From positions 66,177-93,754 of the forward strand of contig DHXX01000016.1 in assembly GCA_002413865.1 (NCBI GenBank): a DNA stretch of 27,578 bases, in the 5' to 3' direction. The notes beneath the pieces are model-generated. The model was not told where the DNA came from. It did no database searches and worked only from the letters and a program-made list of their open reading frames with translations. The first letter of the stretch is position 1. The number at the start of each line of letters is the position of its first letter. Position numbers and translations under genes: made by a program. The stretch is from Candidatus Saccharibacteria bacterium UBA5145 (GTDB taxonomy: Bacteria; Patescibacteriota; Saccharimonadia; Saccharimonadales; UBA4665). Below, piece by piece: positions 7,619 to 14,411 of the stretch.

Positions 7619-8232
7619 TATTTGGCCCCTTTCACGATAACGATACTTTTGCGCGGACCGGGTACGGCACCAGTGACGCCGATGACGTTGTGCTCGGTGT
7701 CAATCAAAGCGACTTTCAGGTTACTCACGGTGACTTGTTCGGCGCCCATGTGGCCGGCCATTTTCTTACCCTTGAAGATGTGCTGGGGGTACATTGAACC
7801 GATTGAACCGGGCTTACGGGTGTTACCCTTACCACCGTGGGTTTTGCGCTGGCGGTGGAAGTTGTGCCGCTTGATCGTACCGGCCCAACCCTTACCTTTG
7901 CTGGTCCCGGTGACGTCGACGGTATCGCCCACACTAAAAACGTCGGCGGTAAGTTTGGCGCCGACGTGTAGGTCTTCAGTTATTTCATCCAAGCGGAATT
8001 CGCGAATAATCTTGGGCATGGCCTTGGAAAGTTTGACGTGTCCGGCCACGCTCTTGGAGAGCTTCTTGGCAATTTCGGCCCCAACCTGAACGGCGGTGTA
8101 ACCGTCTTTTTCGTTGGTTTTGTGGTGTGTAACGGTGTGTTCGCCCACCGAAAGGAGAGTAATAGCCTGCATCACACCATCTTCAGCGATAGTGCTCATC
8201 ATGCCAACTTTTCGAGTTATAAGTGCTTTCAC
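7618..8232 (-). CDS. rplC: 50S ribosomal protein L3
   Basis: L3 is an assembly-initiator protein with a loop reaching the peptidyl transferase centre. The 204-residue product starts at a GTG (8232): MKALITRKVGMMSTIAEDG is the family N-terminus, and AAGGA lies about 7 nt upstream. The signature region HRQRKTHGGKGNTRKPGSIG, followed by MYPQHIFKGKKMAGHMG, is canonical and carries the Gln that PrmB modifies in other bacteria. It is the first gene of the minus-strand ribosomal cluster proper, since S10 is separated from it by the YtxH-like gene. Confidence 0.96.
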   Translation of the reverse strand: MKALITRKVGMMSTIAEDGVMQAITLLSVGEHTVTHHKTNEKDGYTAVQVGAEIAKKLSKSVAGHVKLSKAMPKIIREFRLDEITEDLHVGAKLTADVFSVGDTVDVTGTSKGKGWAGTIKRHNFHRQRKTHGGKGNTRKPGSIGSMYPQHIFKGKKMAGHMGAEQVTVSNLKVALIDTEHNVIGVTGAVPGPRKSIVIVKGAK

Positions 8233-8442
8233 TGATTATCCTTTACATTATTACCGGACCGAAGCTTGACATAAAAATGCTCGGTCATTGGTGGTTTCTA
8301 CTCTGTTGGGGGCAGACCTGCTAATTAGACCAAGTGAAAATCTCAAAAGATACCATACTAGAGTAACACGCTATCGTTACACCTGTCAATGTGTTGCAAA
8401 AACTACATGGGCGCCTAAAGCCAGCGGCTGAGCGATAAAAGC
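8233..8442 (-). promoter_or_regulatory. Leader/promoter region of the rplC cluster
   Basis: This 210-base gene-free stretch must carry the start of the large ribosomal transcript. A consensus TTGACA lies at 8384-8389 (minus). The best -10-like element, TAGTAT at 8355-8360, is 23 nt away, too far for a standard promoter. Between them lies an inverted repeat, GTAAC at 8363-8367 and GTTAC at 8376-8380, that could be an operator. The 9-mer AGTAGAAAC lies on the minus strand at 8293-8301 and is shared with two other leaders. No terminator for the preceding YtxH-like gene is obvious. Confidence 0.45.
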
Positions 8443-8802
8443 CTACTGCTCGCCATTTTTGCGAATGTGGTCAGTCAGATCGTCATTGTCGGTTTTGGCT
8501 TTGCGGGCGGCCCGTTTAGCCGCTTTGGCTGTCTCTTCGACCGCCTCTTGACCGAGAGTGACGGCGTCGCTCAAAGTATCGGTCGCGCTGGCTGCCTCGT
8601 CGCGAGCGACCGTTTTGACGGCTTTCAGCCGAGTCAGGATGTCGGCTTTGGTAAGCGCCAGTCGATTTCTAATCTCGCGGCGAGTTTCTGAACCCGACCG
8701 CGGCGCGAGTATCAGGGCCGTTAGGGCACCTACGGCGGCGGCCAAAACAGCGATTCCGGCCAATTGTGGTTTGTCGTCATTCAAGTGTGAGTGGTGGCGC
8801 AT
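8443..8802 (-). CDS. YtxH-domain membrane-anchored protein
   Basis: This 119-residue protein has the layout of the YtxH/general-stress family, which has no defined biochemical activity. A short polar N-terminus is followed by one hydrophobic segment (about residues 13-33: AGIAVLAAAVGALTALILAP). The family motif LAPRSGSETRREI comes straight after. The rest is a long amphipathic, Ala/Lys/Glu-rich helix, probably cytoplasmic coiled coil. AGGAGA lies a good distance before the ATG. It has its own promoter and follows a strong terminator after rpsJ, so it is a separate unit between S10 and L3, where bacteria normally have no gene. Membership is fairly sure; its role is unknown. Confidence 0.8.
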   Translation of the reverse strand: MRHHSHLNDDKPQLAGIAVLAAAVGALTALILAPRSGSETRREIRNRLALTKADILTRLKAVKTVARDEAASATDTLSDAVTLGQEAVEETAKAAKRAARKAKTDNDDLTDHIRKNGEQ

Positions 8803-8835
8803 AAGTAGGGTCTCCTAGTTTAGGTTACGCCCCTA

Positions 8836-8864
8836 ATAGTACTGATCTGGCAGTGTGCTGTAAA
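8836..8864 (-). promoter_or_regulatory. Promoter of the YtxH-like gene
   Basis: Reading the minus strand, TTTACA at 8859-8864 and TACTAT at 8836-8841 are separated by exactly 17 nt. The predicted start lies about 27 nt before the ATG, leaving room for the AGGAGA ribosome-binding site. It lies just downstream of the rpsJ terminator, which fits an independent transcription unit. Confidence 0.7.
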
Positions 8865-8903
8865 TAAGATAGTTTACATCGCCACAGCGGGCTACGCCTG
8901 TTG

Positions 8904-8934
8904 GAATAAAAAAGAACCCCGTGGTGGGGTTCTT
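8904..8934 (-). terminator. Rho-independent terminator after rpsJ
   Basis: On the minus strand a perfect 9-bp stem is formed by AAGAACCCC and GGGGTTCTT (plus-strand arms 8912-8920 and 8926-8934) with a 5-nt loop. It is followed by a run of T (plus-strand A-run at 8905-8913). It begins 8 nt after the rpsJ stop and should end rpsJ transcription before the YtxH-like gene. Confidence 0.9.
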
Positions 8935-8942
8935 GATGGCTG

Positions 8943-9272
8943 TTACATCTTAATTTCGACGTCGCAACCGGCTGGGAGCGAAAGATTCATCAGCGAATCA
9001 ATCGTCTTGGGGGTTGGTTCGAAGACATCGATCAAACGCTTGTGGACGCGCATTTCAAACTGCTCGCGGCCTTTTTTGAAAACGTGCGGGCTCTTGATGA
9101 CCGTGAAGCTGGTGCGGCGGGTTGGCAATGGAATTGGACCGGCCAGCGTAGCACCGGTGCGCAGCGCCGTATCGACGATCTGCTTGGCGGCTTGATCGAT
9201 GACTTTATGGTCGTAGGCCTTGAGGCGAATACGAATCTTTTGCTTTGCATCGGCTTTAGGGGCTTCAGCCAT
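8943..9272 (-). CDS. rpsJ: 30S ribosomal protein S10
   Basis: S10 is a 30S head protein that also serves as NusE in antitermination. The frame is open to 9338, but the ATG at 9272 has AAGGAG 7 nt upstream and gives a 109-residue protein whose core begins KQKIRIRLKAYDHKVIDQAA, the family start. A short acidic/Ala lead precedes it. GPIPLPTRRTSFTVIKSPHV, KGREQFEMRVHKRLIDVFEP and LPAGCDVEIKM complete a normal S10. Unlike in most bacteria it is not the first gene of the S10 operon here: it follows tuf at a distance and ends at its own terminator. Confidence 0.95.
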   Translation of the reverse strand: MAEAPKADAKQKIRIRLKAYDHKVIDQAAKQIVDTALRTGATLAGPIPLPTRRTSFTVIKSPHVFKKGREQFEMRVHKRLIDVFEPTPKTIDSLMNLSLPAGCDVEIKM

Positions 9273-9486
9273 GGTGGATCTCCTTGCCAGCTCGACCTGG
9301 ACTTGGTGCCGTAACCTCTGCGTGGAATGATCGCTCAACCAGCCGAGTTCTCGACACTATTAGTGTTATATCTGTAATTTTACAATAAACACCCCCAAAA
9401 GAAAAGACCGCCGATTACTTATTTACTATCGATTGGGATCCAGCATTAATTTAAGCTCAACCGATTGGGCGGCAGCGCGTCAATCC

Positions 9487-9521
9487 ATTATATTATCAAG
9501 CACAGCCCGGAAGCCGAGCAA
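9487..9521 (-). promoter_or_regulatory. Candidate promoter for rpsJ
   Basis: On the minus strand a GATAAT (9492-9497) follows TTGCTC (9516-9521) with an 18-nt spacer. A perfect TATAAT (9487-9492) overlaps it but has no good -35. Either would give an rpsJ leader of about 205-215 nt. It must lie somewhere here, because a strong terminator separates rpsJ from tuf, but the exact element is uncertain. Confidence 0.45.
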
Positions 9522-9668
9522 GGGCGAAGCATTTGCGTGCAGTTCGGGGTGGAAAGCGAGCACCGGAACGTAATCGTACTTTACGTACGACTACGTGAGG
9601 AGCGGAGCTTTACGCTCGAAATGTATGCAAAAGAAAAACCCTCGGGATATCCCGAGGGTTTTTTGGTG
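9502..9668 (+). ncRNA. Candidate small RNA, plus strand
   Basis: This is a speculative call. On the plus strand TTGGGC (9465-9470), an 18-nt gap and TATATT (9489-9494) resemble a promoter, and the stretch ends in a perfect palindromic terminator with a T-run on this strand too. In between are several hairpins: a 12-bp stem with one G-U pair (9568-9579 with 9585-9596), a GAGCG/CGCTC stem (about 9600-9616), and a GTTC/GAAC stem (about 9541-9570). No convincing protein is encoded. It does not match the SRP RNA apical motif. All other genes here are on the minus strand. Confidence 0.3.
9630..9668. terminator. Bidirectional terminator after tuf
   Basis: A perfect 30-base palindrome spans 9634-9663. 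Its core arms are CCCTCGGGA (9639-9647) and TCCCGAGGG (9650-9658), flanked by five A and five T. On the minus strand the stem is followed by a T-rich run, ending tuf 24-50 nt after its stop. On the plus strand a run of six T follows as well, so it can stop transcription from either side. Confidence 0.93.
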
Positions 9669-9686
9669 CATCGCCCGTAACGCTTG

Positions 9687-10874
9687 TTACTTGACGACTT
9701 TGGTTACCACACCAGCACCAACGGTTCGGCCACCTTCGCGAATGGCGAAGCGCAGACCTTGTTCCATGGCGATGGGAGCGAGTAACTTGACCTTGAAAGT
9801 GATCGTATCACCAGGCATGACCATTTCTTTGTCAGCTGGGAGTTCGACTTCACCGGTGACGTCCGTGGTGCGGAAGTAGAACTGAGGCTTGTAACCCTTG
9901 AAGAATGGGGTGTGTCGGCCGCCTTCTTCCTTGGTCAGGATGTAGACCTCAGAATCAAACTCGGTGTGTGGCGTAACTGAACCGGGCTTAGCCAAAACTT
10001 GGCCGCGCTCGATGTCATCACGCTCAATACCGCGCAGCAGCAAACCGGCGTTGTCACCGGCTTGACCCTGGTCAAGTGATTTCTTGAAAGCTTCGATACC
10101 AGTAACGACCGTTTGCTTGGTGGCGTGGATGCCGACGATTTCAACGGGTTCGTTAATCTTGACGATACCAGTTTCGATACGGCCGGTGGCAACGGTGCCG
10201 CGACCCTTAATCGAGAAAACGTCTTCGATTGGCATCAGGAATGGCTTGTCGAGTTCGCGCTTTGGCTGGGGGACGTATTCGTCCATAGCTTCAACGAGGG
10301 CCATAACGGCGTCTTCGTCAGCGGGATCGCCGGCGAGAGCTTTGGTGGCTGAACCGCGGATGATAGGACAGTCCTTGTCAAAGCCGTTCTTTTCGAGGAG
10401 TTCGCGAATTTCTTCTTCGACGAGTTCGACGAGTTCTTCGTCGGCCAAGTCCATCTTGTTCAAAAAGACCAAGATCTTAGGCACGCCAACTTGGCGGGCC
10501 AACAGGACGTGTTCCCGAGTTTGGGGCATCGGACCATCGGCGGCCGAAACAACCAAGATGGCGCCGTCGATTTGAGCCGCACCGGTAATCATGTTCTTGA
10601 CGTAATCGGCGTGACCAGGCATGTCGACATGGGCGTAGTGGCGCTTAGCGCTTTCGTATTCCTGGTGAGAAGTTGCGATCGTAATACCACGAGCGCGCTC
10701 TTCAGGAGCGTTATCAATCATGGCGTAGTCAACTTTCTTGTTGACGTCGCTTGGTAGCTTCTTAGCAAGTACAGCGGTAATAGCTGCGGTTAGAGTTGTT
10801 TTACCATGGTCGACGTGGCCCATTGTGCCGACGTTAACGTGTGGCTTGGTGCGGTCGAATTGTGCTGCTGCCAT
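9687..10874 (-). CDS. tuf: Elongation factor Tu
   Basis: EF-Tu carries aminoacyl-tRNA to the ribosomal A site as a GTP complex. The 395 residues match the family. GTPase motifs: GHVDHGKT (19-26), ARGIT (61-65), D84-M-P-G-H88, NKMD (139-142) and GSA (174-176). Domains 2 and 3 follow, with FSIKGRGTVATGRIETGIV and ERGQVLAKPGSVTPH. The usual DCPGH box reads DMPGH and the usual NKCD or NKVD box reads NKMD; both keep the functional residues. AAGGAG precedes the ATG by 9 nt. It has its own promoter in the 277-nt gap after fusA and is followed by a very strong terminator, so it can be expressed separately from rpsL-rpsG-fusA. Confidence 0.98.
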   Translation of the reverse strand: MAAAQFDRTKPHVNVGTMGHVDHGKTTLTAAITAVLAKKLPSDVNKKVDYAMIDNAPEERARGITIATSHQEYESAKRHYAHVDMPGHADYVKNMITGAAQIDGAILVVSAADGPMPQTREHVLLARQVGVPKILVFLNKMDLADEELVELVEEEIRELLEKNGFDKDCPIIRGSATKALAGDPADEDAVMALVEAMDEYVPQPKRELDKPFLMPIEDVFSIKGRGTVATGRIETGIVKINEPVEIVGIHATKQTVVTGIEAFKKSLDQGQAGDNAGLLLRGIERDDIERGQVLAKPGSVTPHTEFDSEVYILTKEEGGRHTPFFKGYKPQFYFRTTDVTGEVELPADKEMVMPGDTITFKVKLLAPIAMEQGLRFAIREGGRTVGAGVVTKVVK

Positions 10875-10901
10875 GAGTGATTGCTCCTTGAATATTATTT
10901 A

Positions 10902-10997
10902 CTAAATCTTTTGCATGAGAATACTAGAATCCACACAAAGTGACCTGTCAAAGTATAGAGAATTTAAAGGTGTTTGTAAAGAGTTGTAGGCGGGCAT
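10902..10997 (-). CDS. Possible 31-residue leader peptide upstream of tuf
   Basis: An ATG at 10997 opens a 31-codon frame beginning MPAYNSLQTPLNSLYFDRSL and ending at a TAG 27 nt before the tuf start. It is preceded by AGGAGGTGA (11002-11010), a perfect nine-base complement of the 16S anti-Shine-Dalgarno, with 7 nt between AGGAGG and ATG. The tuf promoter lies inside the frame, so only transcripts read through from fusA would contain it. The peptide resembles nothing I recognise. It may be a leader peptide, a remnant, or chance. Confidence 0.35.
   Translation of the reverse strand: MPAYNSLQTPLNSLYFDRSLCVDSSILMQKI
10952..10980 (-). promoter_or_regulatory. Promoter of tuf
   Basis: On the minus strand TTTACA (10975-10980) and TATACT (10952-10957) are separated by exactly 17 nt. 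The leader would be about 70 nt long. A second possible element, TTGACA, overlaps just downstream with TAGTAT 19 nt further, so two start sites are conceivable. Confidence 0.75.
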
Positions 10998-11056
10998 TAT
11001 GTCACCTCCTGTCCAAGTAGCGCGTCGAAACGTTTTGCAGTAGAACCCAAGAACGA

Positions 11057-11102
11057 CGAAGTGAGCTGCAGCTTAGCTTACAAATCAACATGCAGCACTT
11101 CG
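11057..11102 (-). other. Hairpin downstream of fusA
   Basis: In the fusA-tuf gap the arms 11057-11063 and 11096-11102 (CGAAGTG/CACTTCG) pair perfectly, and after a 2-nt bulge a further 5 bp pair (11066-11070 with 11091-11095). No T-run follows on either strand, so this is not a classical terminator. It may be a processing or stabilising structure between fusA and tuf. Confidence 0.45.
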
Positions 11103-11151
11103 CCTGAACCAAGTTTCTACTATTCCGCTATTTCACTATTCAACAATCGAA

Positions 11152-13263
11152 CTACTTAGCGTTTTTGGCGATGATCGCTTCGGCGACGTGGTTTGGCACG
11201 TCGGCGTAATGATCGAGTTCCATACTCGAGCTGGCGCGGCCCTTGGTCGAAGACCGCAGTTCGGTGGTATAGCCGAACATTTCACCTAACGGCACAAAAG
11301 CGGTGATCTCTTTGACACCGGAGCTCAAGTCTTCCATGCTCTCGATCCGACCACGCTTCGAGTTAAGGCCGCCGATGACATCACCCATATTCTCTTCCGG
11401 GGTGACGACGACGACTTTCATGACTGGCTCCAATAGGACAGGACCGGCCTTCTTGACGCCTTCTTTGAGGGCAATCGAACCGGCGACCTTAAAGGCCATT
11501 TCGTTGGAGTCAACGTCGTGGTAACTGCCGTCATAGAGCTCGGCTTTGACGTCGACGACCGGGTAACCGGCGATAACACCGTTAGCCATGGCTTCTATGA
11601 TGCCCTGTTCGACTGGTTTGATGTATTCGGCGGGGACAACACCACCCCGGATGGAGTTGATGAATTCAAAGCCCTTGCCTTCTTCGTTTTCGCTGAGGCG
11701 CAACCAGACGTCGCCATACTGACCACGGCCACCGCTCTGGCGCACAAATTTACCTTGGACTTCGATACCGCTCTTGCGGATCGTTTCGCGGTAGGCAACC
11801 TGCGGTTGGCCGATGTTGGCTTCGACCGTAAACTCGCGCTTCATGCGGTCGACTAGAATTTCGAGGTGAAGTTCGCCCATTCCGCTGATGATGGTTTGAC
11901 TGGTTTCGTCGTCAACTTTGACGCGGAAAGTTGGATCCTCTTCGGCCAAACGCTGCAAGGCGATACCCATTTTTTCTTGGTCGGCTTTGGTTTTAGGCTC
12001 GATGGCAATCGAGACCGGTGGATCGGGAAAGGTAATGTTCTCGAGGATGATCGGGTGGGTGGCGTCGCACAAGGTGTTGCCGGTCGTCGTGCCTTTAAGG
12101 CCGACGATAGCGGCGATGTCGCCCGCCAGGACTTCGGTAACGTCTTCACGCTTATCGGCTTGCAAGCGAACGATTCGACCGATTCGTTCTTTTTCGCCGG
12201 TCGAACTGTTGAAGACGTATGATCCGGCCTCAATCTTGCCAGAATAAACCCGGAAGTAAGCCAGTTTGCCCACAAAGGGGTCACTGGTGATCTTAAACGC
12301 TAGGGCGGCAAACGGATCGTCGACCGAGTTTTTACGCTCGATCTCGTCACCCGTCTTGGGGTGAACACCCCAGTTGCTAGCACGGTCGTTGGGCGCCGGC
12401 AAGACGTCGACGACGAGGTCGAGGAGTTTTTCGACCATCACGCCCCGGCCATCACCACCGGTGACGACGAAGAATTTACCGGTCAGAGTAGCGGTCCGCA
12501 CGGCTTGGCGAATCTCGGCTTCGGACAGACCGTCTTCGCCGACTTCAAAGTATTTTTCGAGAATGGCTTCGTCTTCGGCGACGGCGTTCTCGATCAGCAG
12601 GCTGCGGTACTTCTTAGCCTTCTCGACCATATCGGCCGGCACTTCAATTTCAACCATTTCGTGGTCCGTAAAATCCTTGTAGGCATAGGCCTTCATACTG
12701 ACGACATCGACGATACCGTTGATACTCTGTTCAAAGCCGATCGGCAGGTGGATCGGGAAAGCACGCTTACTCAAGCGGTTGTGGATCGATTCGAGTGACT
12801 TATAGAAATCACCGCCCGTCTGGTTGATTTTGTTAATAAAACAGAGGCGGGGCGTGCCGTAACGGTCGGCTTGGCGCCAAACGGTCTCGGACTGGCTTTC
12901 GACGCCCATCTTGCCGTCAAAAACGACGCAGGCTCCATCGAGGACGCGCAACGAACGCTCGACTTCGGCCGTGAAGTCGATGTGTCCCGGCGTATCAATA
13001 ATGTTAATTTGGAATTGTTGGTCAGCGTAGTTGTTTTTACCCTTCCAATAACAAGTCACCGCGGCGGCGACAATCGTAATGCCGCGCTCGCGCTCCTGGG
13101 CCATCCAGTCGGTCGTCGTGCCGCCTTCGTGGACGGCGCCAATTTTGTGTTTCAGACCGGTGCGGTAGAGGATACCTTCGGTTGTCGTGGTTTTACCTGC
13201 GTCAATGTGCGCGATAATACCGATGTTACGGATGTTATCCATAAGAGTTTTCTTAACTGCCAT
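11152..13263 (-). CDS. fusA: Elongation factor G with altered G4/G5 motifs
   Basis: EF-G drives translocation and, with RRF, ribosome recycling. The 703 residues carry all five domains. G1 is AHIDAGKTT (18-26), switch I ends ERGITI (59-64), and G3 is DTPGH (90-94). Domain IV has GKFVRQSGGRGQYGDVWL and the tip loop DGSYHDVDSNEMAFKVAGS, both canonical; domain V has GDVIGGLNSKRGRIE. The oddities are in guanine recognition: G4 reads NKIN (144-147) instead of NKMD, and G5 reads VTGGDGRG (267-274) instead of CGSAFKNKG. Single-base errors cannot easily explain both. AGGAA precedes the ATG. It belongs to the rpsL-rpsG-fusA group. Confidence 0.97.
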   Translation of the reverse strand: MAVKKTLMDNIRNIGIIAHIDAGKTTTTEGILYRTGLKHKIGAVHEGGTTTDWMAQERERGITIVAAAVTCYWKGKNNYADQQFQINIIDTPGHIDFTAEVERSLRVLDGACVVFDGKMGVESQSETVWRQADRYGTPRLCFINKINQTGGDFYKSLESIHNRLSKRAFPIHLPIGFEQSINGIVDVVSMKAYAYKDFTDHEMVEIEVPADMVEKAKKYRSLLIENAVAEDEAILEKYFEVGEDGLSEAEIRQAVRTATLTGKFFVVTGGDGRGVMVEKLLDLVVDVLPAPNDRASNWGVHPKTGDEIERKNSVDDPFAALAFKITSDPFVGKLAYFRVYSGKIEAGSYVFNSSTGEKERIGRIVRLQADKREDVTEVLAGDIAAIVGLKGTTTGNTLCDATHPIILENITFPDPPVSIAIEPKTKADQEKMGIALQRLAEEDPTFRVKVDDETSQTIISGMGELHLEILVDRMKREFTVEANIGQPQVAYRETIRKSGIEVQGKFVRQSGGRGQYGDVWLRLSENEEGKGFEFINSIRGGVVPAEYIKPVEQGIIEAMANGVIAGYPVVDVKAELYDGSYHDVDSNEMAFKVAGSIALKEGVKKAGPVLLEPVMKVVVVTPEENMGDVIGGLNSKRGRIESMEDLSSGVKEITAFVPLGEMFGYTTELRSSTKGRASSSMELDHYADVPNHVAEAIIAKNAK

Positions 13264-13303
13264 ATAATTCCTATTCTAAAAGTTAATTTTCGCCCGGCGA
13301 TCC

Positions 13304-13498
13304 TTAGACAGATCCGGGCAATACTAAATGACCTATCGCACGTATAAGCTTGCCTGGAAAAGTGAGCACTACTTCTAGGCCGCCTGCTTCGCCGGTCGGG
13401 TTAAAGGATGCGGCGGTTTCTTTGCCCTCTTCCCTCATAACCTCACCGAAGCGAACTAGCGATGTGCCGAGTGATTCTCTTCGTGTTTGCAGTGTCAT
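13304..13498 (-). CDS. Possible 64-residue ORF between rpsG and fusA
   Basis: The 240-nt gap between rpsG and fusA is almost filled by an ATG-started frame beginning 6 nt after the rpsG stop and ending 40 nt before fusA. The product begins MTLQTRRESLGTSLVRFGEV and ends GKLIRAIGHLVLPGSV: charged first half, hydrophobic end. No Shine-Dalgarno is visible beyond what coupling to rpsG would supply, and the third codon positions are only about 44% G+C by my count. I do not recognise it. Around its stop codon, GCCCGGATC can pair with GATCGCCGGGC, with a 2-nt bulge. It may simply be an open intergenic region. Confidence 0.28.
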   Translation of the reverse strand: MTLQTRRESLGTSLVRFGEVMREEGKETAASFNPTGEAGGLEVVLTFPGKLIRAIGHLVLPGSV

Positions 13499-13504
13499 TA
13501 CGAT

Positions 13505-13984
13505 TTAAGTCCGGGCGAAGTGAGCGAAAGCTCGGTTGGCTTCGGCCATTTTGTGGGAATCTTCACGCTTTTTGACGGCCGAACCCTGACCGTTGTAAGC
13601 ATCTTGCAGTTCAACGGCGATGCGATCGGCCATGCTGATACCCTTGCGGGCGCGGCAGGCGGCGACAAACCACATTGTCGTCAGGTGGTTTTGGCGTTGG
13701 CCTTTGACCTCAAACGGAATCTGGTAGTTAGCTCCACCGACGCGGCGCGACCGAGTCTCGACCGAAGGGGTAATGTTCTTGAACGCTTGCTCAAAGACTT
13801 CGAGTGGGTTTTCGACTTTCAGACGGTCTGCCGCCTTTTGCATACCGGTATAGACGAGGCGTTCGGCAATTTGCTTCTTACCATCGAGCATGACGCGGTT
13901 GATGAGGCGCTGCAGGGGGACGCTGTTGTAGAGGCGGTCGGGCTGGATATCGCGGACGAGCGCTTTGGTTTTTTTACGTGGCAT
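13505..13984 (-). CDS. rpsG: 30S ribosomal protein S7
   Basis: S7 nucleates assembly of the 30S head and contacts E-site tRNA and mRNA; in E. coli it regulates the str operon. The 159 residues are the normal size. It shows MPRKKTKALVRDIQPDRLYN, VPLQRLINRVMLDGKKQIAE, the signature region VETRSRRVGGANYQIPFEV, and the C-terminal KREDSHKMAEANRAFAHF. It overlaps rpsL by TAATG, so its translation is probably coupled to S12. Confidence 0.97.
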   Translation of the reverse strand: MPRKKTKALVRDIQPDRLYNSVPLQRLINRVMLDGKKQIAERLVYTGMQKAADRLKVENPLEVFEQAFKNITPSVETRSRRVGGANYQIPFEVKGQRQNHLTTMWFVAACRARKGISMADRIAVELQDAYNGQGSAVKKREDSHKMAEANRAFAHFART

Positions 13985-14397
13985 TACTTGCTCGCTTTCT
14001 TGGTGCCGTACTTGGAGCGGCCTTGTTTGCGGTTGTTAACTCCTTGGAGGTCGAGGCTACCACGCACAATGTGGTAACGCACACCCGGCAGGTCTTTGAC
14101 GCGGCCACCGCGGATCAGGACGACAGCGTGCTCTTGCAGGTTGTGGCCTTCGCCGCCGATATAGGCCCAGACTTCATAGCCGTTGGTCAGGCGCACGCGG
14201 GCGACCTTACGCAGGGCGGAGTTAGGTTTCTTTGGTGTCTTGGTAGTGACCTTGACACAAACACCCCGTTTGAAGGGGGCTGGTTTTTCATAATTTTTGG
14301 TCTTGAGGCTATTAACCACGCGTTGCATGGCCGGTGACTTACTCTTGGTAGTCACTTTGATGCGCGGCTTGCGAACCAGTTGGTTGATTGTTGGCAC
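13984..14397 (-). CDS. rpsL: 30S ribosomal protein S12
   Basis: S12 sits at the decoding centre and governs accuracy. The 137 residues are typical: N-terminal PTINQLVRKPRIKVTTKSKS, then TKTPKKPNSALRKVARVRLT, the loop where streptomycin-resistance changes occur in other bacteria, and RGGRVKDLPGVRYHIVRGSL. The start codon is GTG at 14397, with AAGGAG 5 nt upstream, and no ATG fits as well. It is the first gene of the str group, following a 236-nt structured gap after rpoC. Confidence 0.97.
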   Translation of the reverse strand: MPTINQLVRKPRIKVTTKSKSPAMQRVVNSLKTKNYEKPAPFKRGVCVKVTTKTPKKPNSALRKVARVRLTNGYEVWAYIGGEGHNLQEHAVVLIRGGRVKDLPGVRYHIVRGSLDLQGVNNRKQGRSKYGTKKASK

Positions 14398-14411
14398 TTC
14401 TTCTCCTTATT

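Noticed and set aside
8355..8389. Standard promoter for rplC from TTGACA and TAGTAT
   Set aside because: The spacing of 23 nt is too long for a normal sigma-70 promoter; kept only as part of a general leader region.
9273..9338. Longer N-terminus for S10
   Set aside because: A clear AAGGAG and the family N-terminus support the ATG at 9272.
9502..9663. Candidate plus-strand RNA as the SRP (4.5S) RNA
   Set aside because: It contains CCGGAA, but the flanking bases do not form the closing helix and symmetric loop of SRP domain IV.
11011..11151. tRNA gene in the fusA-tuf gap
   Set aside because: The hairpin present does not fit a cloverleaf and no T-loop or acceptor stem could be found.
13487..14077. 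Plus-strand ORF of 196 codons opposite rpsG and rpsL
   Set aside because: It spans two conserved genes antisense, so it is a by-product of their codon usage.
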